DNA of 64,000 bases from Rotaria macrura (taxonomy: Eukaryota; Rotifera; Eurotatoria; Philodinida; Philodinidae), in NCBI GenBank assembly GCA_900239685.1, contig OENT01000726.1:1-64000 (forward strand), written 5' to 3'. Made by a program: the position numbers and the translations under genes. Positions within the stretch are counted from its first letter, which is position 1. Each line of letters begins with the position of its first letter. This document shows, in pieces, positions 56,460-64,000 of the stretch. The notes beneath the pieces were generated by a model. It had not been told where the DNA came from and ran no database searches. It saw only the letters and a program-made list of their open reading frames with translations.

Positions 56460-58660
56460 TCAATTAGACGAGTCATCTGTATATGATTCTTCTTTGATAA
56501 ATGTAGAAACTCCAATGGAATCAATATTTTGTTCTTGTTGTTCTTGTTTAATACCATGAGGTGATGATGAATTTGATGATGTGGATGCTGCTGGTAATTG
56601 ATCAGGTAATTTAGATTTCGTATTCGGTAGTTTATTATCTTTTTTCCATTTCATTCTTCTATTATATCCATGCAACAAAAAACAAAACATAGTAAGTTTT
56701 CAAAAATAAAAGACAAAAGCTAAACAAACCGATTTTGAAACCAAATCTTAATTTGTCTTCAAAATAGAATAAAATAAAAAAGTAAATCAATGATTTTGAT
56801 TGTTTATATATATTTACCGTTCAGTTAAAACAAGTGAATGTGCTATTTCAATTCGTCGTCGACGAGTTAAATATTTTGACGAGTGAAATTCTGTTTCTAA
56901 TTCTATTCAATGAATCAATTGAATTATTTAAGAAAATCAAGAAATAATGTAAAATCTCCTAACCAAATACTTGATGACGAGTATATGCAGTTCGAGCTCG
57001 TTTTGTTTCTCCATTTGCATAATTAACAACTAAATTCAAGAAACAAAAATGTTTTCTTTTGTTAAATATCGATAATGATTTTTCTATCCTTGTTTTAGTT
57101 CAACTGTCTGCAAAGGCAGATGGACAATTGAGAAACAGAAAGCAATTTTTGTCATTACTCAAGTAACATTTATCTTTTTGTTATTTTTACTAAATTTAGG
57201 TCACGTATTCATTCAATGATAAGAAGAGTACTGCTATGTATGCATATATGTGTATGTGCGTATGTGTGTGTTTTTTTTTTTTGATGGTCATTTTTCGTAA
57301 TTCTTGTGATAAATGAAGTCTGTTGTTCGATGTTTAAACAGCAAAAGGTTAAATTTTGATTCAAAAGTGAATCTGACACATATCTATGAATCAAGCTGAG
57401 CGAACAAAAACTTTTGACATTTTTCAAAGCGAATGATATTTGCTTGAGTCATTAAATATACATTGAAATAAACGTATAAGAACATAAATCGACGATATCT
57501 ATGTTAATCATATTCATTGAGGTGACAGAATAAATAACAATGATTAGATTTCGATTTTCTATTTATTATGAAAACAATATGTTGAATCGGTTTGGTCGAT
57601 TTATAAAATCAGTCAATCTGGTTTGTTGTTTAGTATTCTCTTAATGTTCTAATCGTGTGTGTGTCTGTGTGTGTGTGTGTTCTCTTCTTTTCATTGAATT
57701 CAATTATTGATATGGTGCCTGACTGCACGTGTCTCACATTCAATCATTTATCTTATCCATGTTGCCTGTCAACATCAATACTATACTTCTTCCTCTTTTC
57801 TTTGCTTCTCATAAAAAGAAGAGAAACGAAGAAGAAAAAAAGAAAAACTCAAGTAGTAAGAAGTTCGACATGCATCATGTATATTACCGGAATGGTTGAC
57901 GTGTACTCTACTCATCCAAGGATACATAACAGGTCGATCTCGCTGTTTCGATGATGATGATGATGATGTTGAATCAATAGTTGTTGACAATGGCATTAAT
58001 TCGGAAGAGTTTGTATTTGTCTGATGATCGGTTGAAGAAGCTGGCGGAGATGATGACGAACCATTGGGAATAAGAGATGATGGACCTTGAGGTGGACTCA
58101 TTGATAAGCCATATAAATCAAGATTCATTGGATTTATTGAACTTATCATATCTGTTTGAGGAACACCAGAAGATGACGATGATACAATATTTTGTTGATT
58201 ATAATTTATATTTGATCCAGTATGACAAGGATATGCGCAAGAACTATTATGAGATATTTTCAAATTTCATCGATTGACAGTATGAATGGGAAAAAAAATA
58301 ACTTTCTTACTTTGGTACAATGTTCGATGAAGATGGAAGTACATTATATCGATATAAATGATTGGTATTGTCTTGATAAATATGATGCGTTTGATGAGAA
58401 TATTGTGGAAGTGTACGAGTTGTCTGTTGATTATATGAATGTTGCCCATAATAATCGACAATAGGTAATTGAACAAGACATGATGAACTGGAAGAAGATT
58501 CGCTTGTGACATTGGCACTGTTTTCAGATAATGGATGTGTTGAAGGAGAAAAATTTGTATTTGTGCCATCACCTCCATAATGGTGATGTTGATGATGATG
58601 ATGATGATTGTTCATTGTATGTAGAGAAGAAGGAATAGGATAGGACGACAGAGAACTCAT
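56460..58660 (-). CDS. Hox4 / Deformed-class homeobox gene
   Basis: A nuclear transcription factor of anterior Hox group 4, expected to bind DNA together with PBC-class partners through its hexapeptide. Exons in gene order: 58311-58660, 57888-58243, 56964-57029, 56818-56902, 56730-56756, 56460-56658. They give 360 aa, all in frame. The N-terminus has a His run (about 17-27) and is Ser-, Asn- and Gln-rich. The hexapeptide core YPWM is at 224-227 within [15 protein letters not shown] 16-residue linker leads to the homeodomain at about 244-303 ([46 protein letters not shown]). Directly after it [10 protein letters not shown] matches the group 4 signature. Phe at homeodomain position 14 is unusual (normally Leu). 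Three introns cut the homeodomain, within codons 15, 43 and 52, leaving a 27-base exon that encodes most of helix 3. Confidence 0.94.
57030..57887 (-). other. Hox4 intron between hexapeptide and homeodomain (858 bases)
   Basis: The donor is TCCG/GTAAT and the acceptor is AATTTAG; the joined codon GTT continues HVNHS with VVNYANGE. The intron contains a GT-rich microsatellite (about 57655-57680), an imperfect hairpin (about 57105-57136) and otherwise AT-rich sequence. An intron here is common in Hox genes. Confidence 0.75.
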
Positions 58661-61600
58661 TTGTTTTCTCTCTTTCTCTTATTTTTGTTAATGATAGTTT
58701 CAGATTGAAGTGAACTGACTGATTATTAACCTAAGTATAACGGTAAATGATCCTCTACGATAGATATTATTAATGATTGTAGAGAGACTCTTCGAGATCG
58801 ACTGATCAAATGATGAGAGAAACCAATGTAAGCAAACGCTGTCACACAAAACGACCCATTAAATCGATTAATGGATATCATAAAAAATACGCGAGAGAAG
58901 AGAGCGCAAGCGAGTGGAGAACAAGAAAAATCGATTTTTCTTCTCTTGTTTCCTTTTCTCTCACAAGGGACATGACTACTATAGCCAATCAACATTCTAT
59001 CAACATATTCTTCATCGAACTTATTTTTCATTGGTGTAAAAAGAGAAGGAAAAAAAGCCGAATCAACTCGATACACCGACATTTCTCGACTGGCGAACAA
59101 ACATAACATCTAAGAAAGAAATCAATCATTTACAACATATATATATATATATATTTATGTATACACGAAATAAAAGAAAAACATCGAGCTGATACTTTTT
59201 GCTTCTCAATAAATTCTTTTGCTTTCCAAATAGATGATTTACTCATATACAAATATAAATTAGAAATTCTAATTTTTTTTCTTCCGAAAAAACATCTTCA
59301 TCTTAGATGATTAATGAGAAAAACGAAGCATTGAAGATAATTTTAGACACATGATTCGATCGCTTCGTTCCAAGTTTTTCGAGTATCATACATAAAATAG
59401 AATGGCTAGCGATTTAAATATGTAGAACGTAAACTGGAGCGATCCCCATTCATCTTCTGTAGTATATATGTATATGACTCTGTCAGATATCTGTTGAATA
59501 CGGATGGACGACGAAAAATAAAAGAAATTCTAACTTTGATGCATGATTTCGAATGAGAAAAATTCCGAATAAAACTATGTGTTTTTTTAAATAAATAATC
59601 TTTGAGCCAATGGATTATCAAAATTTTGAGACAGAGAAGACGTGAAAAAAATTAGCGAATTGTACGAGTCAACATCGACTGTAAGAACAGTGTAACACTG
59701 TACACTTCTTGGATTGAATCAGTACTATTCAGAGAATTCTTTCTTTATATCATGAGTTGTACAACACAAGTCATTAAAAAAGTACCTTCATTTATGATTT
59801 GTCTATTATTTAAACTCAATTCAAAAATGTGATAAAAAAAGAGATATTCATACTGAATTGTTATTTAGTTTAGATGAAATCTATGAATTTCACATATTAT
59901 TCGTTTCGTTTGAATGCACTGATTATCGTTTTCTTTTTTTATTCATTTCGATTGAATGAAGAAAACTTTCAAATGTTTATTTAATCAATCGTTTGTTTTA
60001 AAAGAGAAGAAAAAAGAGAAGTTTTTCAATATTCTCATGAATGAATAATAAACGATCGAAGAAGAATCATTGATCTATCTGTCCAGAATGTCTTCGGTCG
60101 GCGTTTTCTTTGAACTAGATTCTTGAAATATATCTATTTATCATAGGAAATTCTTCATCTTTTTTTTTATCGCATGAATCAAAATCGATTAATGATTGTA
60201 TTCGAATGAGAAATGTGATAAGGCACGTTTACTATAGTTTTAATTTAAACAAGATGTTCAATTTTCTTGTTTCGTGTTGATCATATGATATCAAAAGTAA
60301 AAATCACGTAGATGCCTTCAAGCCATGATTTTTGTTATTATTATTATTGTCAAATAATTTTGCAACAGGTTATCTAATGTTATTCTTATTCACAATGTTA
60401 GCAAGTTTATTGAAGGATACGGATTGAATGAGATTAATGATCCGATTCATGTTTGTTCGACCCCATATGAGTCAATGTACAACGAAATAGTTGACAACTA
60501 AATGACAATTTAAATAGATTGAACAACAGCGGCTTAAGTCTGGCACCAACCCTCATCATTCTATGAATACCATCGATTAAAAACAACTTTAACATGTCTC
60601 TATTATTCTCTCCATTCTCTCCCTTTTTTTTTGTTTCTCTACATCATGGAAACGTATTCGATTCTTAAATCGTCATGCAATCTTCTAGTAGCTATAGAAG
60701 TAACCAATCAGTACACCTGTATTCGTGAGAACAATAAGTTACATTCCAGTCATAATTCTATTCATTGAGTCACCGTAATTTCATTTTATTTGAACGTTCA
60801 AAATTCTTTCATTTACGAAAAAACTATTTATAATACTATTTGAATATCGATGAAGCAGCGTTTATTTTTGATATTTTATTCATTGATTGAAATACATTTG
60901 ATCTCGTGTATGTACCTTGATAGGCCACTATCAGTACTAATATAATGAATGACTTTCGAAACTTTACATGGGAATTACTAGAATTGATTTGGAGATGGAT
61001 GTTCGATTGAGTCAAACAAGAAGCGATGATTAGAACTGTTAGTTATTGGTTTCAGCAAATGAGAATAACGATCTTGTACGTGACTATCGGTTACATCTAT
61101 GAACTAAGTTCAAAGAAATATCGAATGATTTTTATTCATGATTGCTATCGTACAGATGATAGTCCTATCAAAAGAATACTTTGCAAGAAGAAAAACAATG
61201 AACAATCTCCATCATCATTGTCAAATAAAGAATTCGTAAAATTTTTAAACTTTTATCATAAGTAGAAAAACGAATTTTTCCAGATTTTACTTATTAAAAT
61301 CTTCTGCATTCTTTCGTACAGAATTCAAATAAGTGAAACTATGACCATTCTCAGATGGTTTGTCTATGCAACCAATTTAGAAAAAGTAAATGACGAATAA
61401 AACTCAGTACTTGTATTATAATCAATATAGAGGAAGGAACTTGTTTACTAAACATTAGTTTATTCTTTGGGGATTTATGTCTATTACTTGTCACAGAACT
61501 ATCGGTTCCTCATATGAACATGATTAAAGCTAAAAAGAAATCAAAATGTCACAAACTTCAGTATTCAAAGTATAGATATAGGTTTTTTAATCAGAAAGAA

Positions 61601-64000
61601 TAACGGAATTTCATGAAACATTGCCATGTTCAATACAGTTCAAATTTGTCAAAGATTCTCATTTTTCTGTTATGAAGAGTAGAGTTGTACATAATCTGTA
61701 ACATTGCATGCCAACATACATATTCTAGAAATCATGAATGCATTACTGGAAATTTGTGCTATATTCATGTCTGTGCCAATCATCGATTACAATTGAACTA
61801 TAATAATTTAGAATGGATTATCAACGCAACGTCTGATCCCTTGTTTTCTGGTATATAAAATTAAAATCTTAAAATATTCCACATGTTTAGCTCTCTACAT
61901 AAAATTAATAGTGCAATACACAGAATTAGGCAGCTGCGGGTCCTTCCAAACTCTTGTCTGGACCTGTTCGGTTCCGGGTTCATATAAACCTAGACAAGCA
62001 GCTCTCAAATTGAGAAGAGTGTAACTTCGATAATACGATGAGTAAGAAAATGAAAGCAAACCAATTTCTAGCTGTTTTTATGATAAAAATATTCTAAAAT
62101 TTTATCTATAAAGTATGACTTGTTAACTAATGCCTATTTTACATGGTAGACGTTCGGTCGAATGCAAATAAAATGACTTCTGTCAATGTTGGTTCTCGTT
62201 AAAATCACTTTGTTATGTTTCTCGTCATCGAAAACCGTAAAAATCTACATCTGAAAAATATCAGTTTGTCCATGTAGTACATTACATGGTTACAAGTGTA
62301 AAAATGTTTTTGAAATCAATCAGAAATAACACACTGATTAACGGATGGACACCGCAATTTTCAATTTGTGCTCATCACTAGTCCATATTTAATTTTAGAT
62401 CTTATTTTATGTCGCTGTTTTGACTCTTTTTTTTTATTAAGTATGATTTAAACTTGTTGACCGAATTGTTCCTAATAGAATGATGAAAATTTTAGAATTC
62501 CTAACAGTCATGTTATAAAATACATGAAAAGAGAAAGAAAATAGAATAAAACTCCAAATTAGCCGATATAAAAACAAAAAAAGGGAAAAAGTAAAACATA
62601 CGTGACAATAACAAATATGGTTGCTGTCGCTGCGTATTTTTCTTCTTTTTTATTTAGTTAGTATATCCATAACCTTAGAAATGTCAGCTGTTCTCATCTA
62701 TTAAGTAAACATTATGCGATAATATAGAAAATCGGCAAATGTTTTTCTTCGTGTGTATTCGCATGAGATCTGACGTTCGTTTCGTTTTTCATCCATCGTG
62801 TTACGCCTTCATGTTTCAAGAAAAATTTTGATCTGTGTAAACGGCGAATGCATTCCGCTCTTCATTGGCAATTACACTTGTAGAAGTTTTCTTTCGACTT
62901 CTTCGAAGAGAGGAATACTTTCGTAAATTTCGACAGTAGACTTTGCACACTTTTTCCAATCAGTATAGCATATCTCTGAAAAAGTTTTTCATCGTAGACA
63001 TATTTGAAGACGGAGTCATCAAATTAACTATACAATATCATACGATGATATTCAGTGAACAAAGGGCATATGGGCAATGCGAATGTGAGATATAGCCGTA
63101 CGATAGTGGAACCAAATTCATATTCATGTTTATTGTTGCTTCGAGTTTTATTTTAGTCTCGATGTCGAAAAAGGGTCAGGGAACTGGTTGACGAATATGG
63201 ATTATCGATATAACTATTCTATATTCGTTTTAAACAAACATAGGATTCAGAATTATGCGATTATTCTTAGGGCATTGTGGTCAAGGATGGAACAGTTTCG
63301 GTAAATACTGAAAATTCACCGGTTGAAAAAGTGCGATCGATATATATAGTCATTCGAAACAGCCAACACTGCAAGCATGTCTTCTGTTTAATATGAAATT
63401 TGGTTCGTACTCCAATTAGCTTTCATAAACTAAATGTGGACGATTATGGTACAGCAGAAAGAATACTCTATCTTATACGATTATTAAAGTTGAAGTAGAA
63501 AATGACTTCTTTTTATTAACTATCATTGTATAGTATTGTATATCTTGTGTTTTTAATTTTGTCATTTTTTTATATTATACTCATGGTCACGAAAAAATCA
63601 GTTGATAATTAAATTTGAATAGATATGTCAGACTAAAAACATAGAAAATTCTAGAATGATTTTTTCATTTTTCACCAATCCTTGGCGTTAGTATACCCTA
63701 CAAGAGATAGGGTAGGATTACATAAATTAACTACGATATTCTTATTTTGGGAAAATAGAAAATTGTTCATGAATTCTAAAGACGTGGCATATCTTTTCCC
63801 ATAGACTTACTGAAAGTTTGAATTGTATTTTATCAAGAATTGAAATTCATCAAAGTATATTTTCAAAATACTTCTTCTTAGAAACATGATGATGAAACTT
63901 AGAATTTTCATCTGTCGACAGCATTCATGACGGGAATAGTCGAATTATATTGGTTGAATAGTTTTATTTAAGTCTTAGATAATCGATTTCATTACTAGAA
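58661..64000. other. Hox4 upstream region; no gene seen
   Basis: More than 5 kb without a supported gene. It contains (AT)n at about 59132-59153. A frame at 61026-61265 on the plus strand has no family resemblance. Opposed frames at 58726-59109 and 58810-59106 shadow each other. As the 5' flank of a Hox gene it is where promoter and enhancers would be expected, but I can name no specific site. Confidence 0.45.
61931..62003. other. GC-rich island with potential RNA-like fold
   Basis: A 73-base stretch, GC-richer than its surroundings. AGCTGC (61932) can pair with GCAGCT (61998), GGGTCC with GGACCT, and CTTGTCT with AGACAAG; the last two pairings compete. It contains GGTTCCGGGTTC. It is not a tRNA: no anticodon arm can be drawn. 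It may be a repeat remnant. Confidence 0.25.

Noticed and set aside
58077-58578. Frames opposite Hox4 exons 1 and 2
   Set aside because: They are shadows of the Ser/His-rich exons; the coding sense is set by YPWM and the homeodomain.
61026-61265. 79-codon plus frame
   Set aside because: The composition follows local base bias and no domain or neighbour supports it.
61931-62003. tRNA or spliced-leader gene
   Set aside because: No anticodon arm or proper T arm can be drawn, and no leader-type donor context is seen; left as an unexplained island.

Overview
The window looks like nuclear DNA of a small-genome metazoan, most probably a bdelloid rotifer. This is inferred from AT-rich sequence, very short GT-AG introns (about 50-75 bases), two intronless B-box/coiled-coil genes of a type abundant in bdelloids, and clear animal orthologues: a Hox4 gene with YPWM hexapeptide and homeodomain, CWC22, TM9SF1, and a TFIIA gamma subunit. 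There are no operons, Shine-Dalgarno signals or CRISPR arrays. One assembly gap of 661 N is present (24474-25134).

Layout. From 1 to 9.5 kb lies a mobile-element graveyard: several foldback or array elements, each built from its own short motif (TACGGTCG, GCATCA, GTCGACA, CCGGTAT, GGTTACCG, TTCCGG), plus a decayed FLYWCH/MULE transposase-like gene (1806-3306). From 8.7 to 18.1 kb is an old duplication of about 5.3 kb whose two copies carry the B-box genes (11787-12782 and 17090-18085). Their 3' ends share 214 identical bases, as expected from gene conversion. From 19 to 27 kb come further repeats, a probably broken coiled-coil gene on the minus strand, and the gap inside a perfect inverted repeat.

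From 27.7 to 33.0 kb is a complete ten-exon CWC22 splicing factor gene (718 aa by my splice model). From 34 to 38 kb there is a TTAA-bounded repeat element and a dispersed repeat holding a gene fragment. A tRNA-His(GTG) is at 38717-38786 (minus) and a complete ten-exon TM9SF1 gene (587 aa) at 39181-42709 (minus). From 43 to 56 kb the sequence is gene-poor, with two or three small repeats and an intronless, divergent TFIIA gamma gene (48547-48984). The Hox4 gene occupies 56460-58660 (minus; six exons, 360 aa, one exon of only 27 bases). From 58.7 to 64 kb I see no supported gene.

The genes do not form one pathway: they are ordinary housekeeping genes (splicing, transcription initiation, endomembrane sorting, translation) and one developmental regulator, set between mobile-element debris. 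The observations most worth following are the family of motif-array foldback elements, the gene-conversion tract, the Hox4 microexon, and the divergent single-exon TFIIA gamma.
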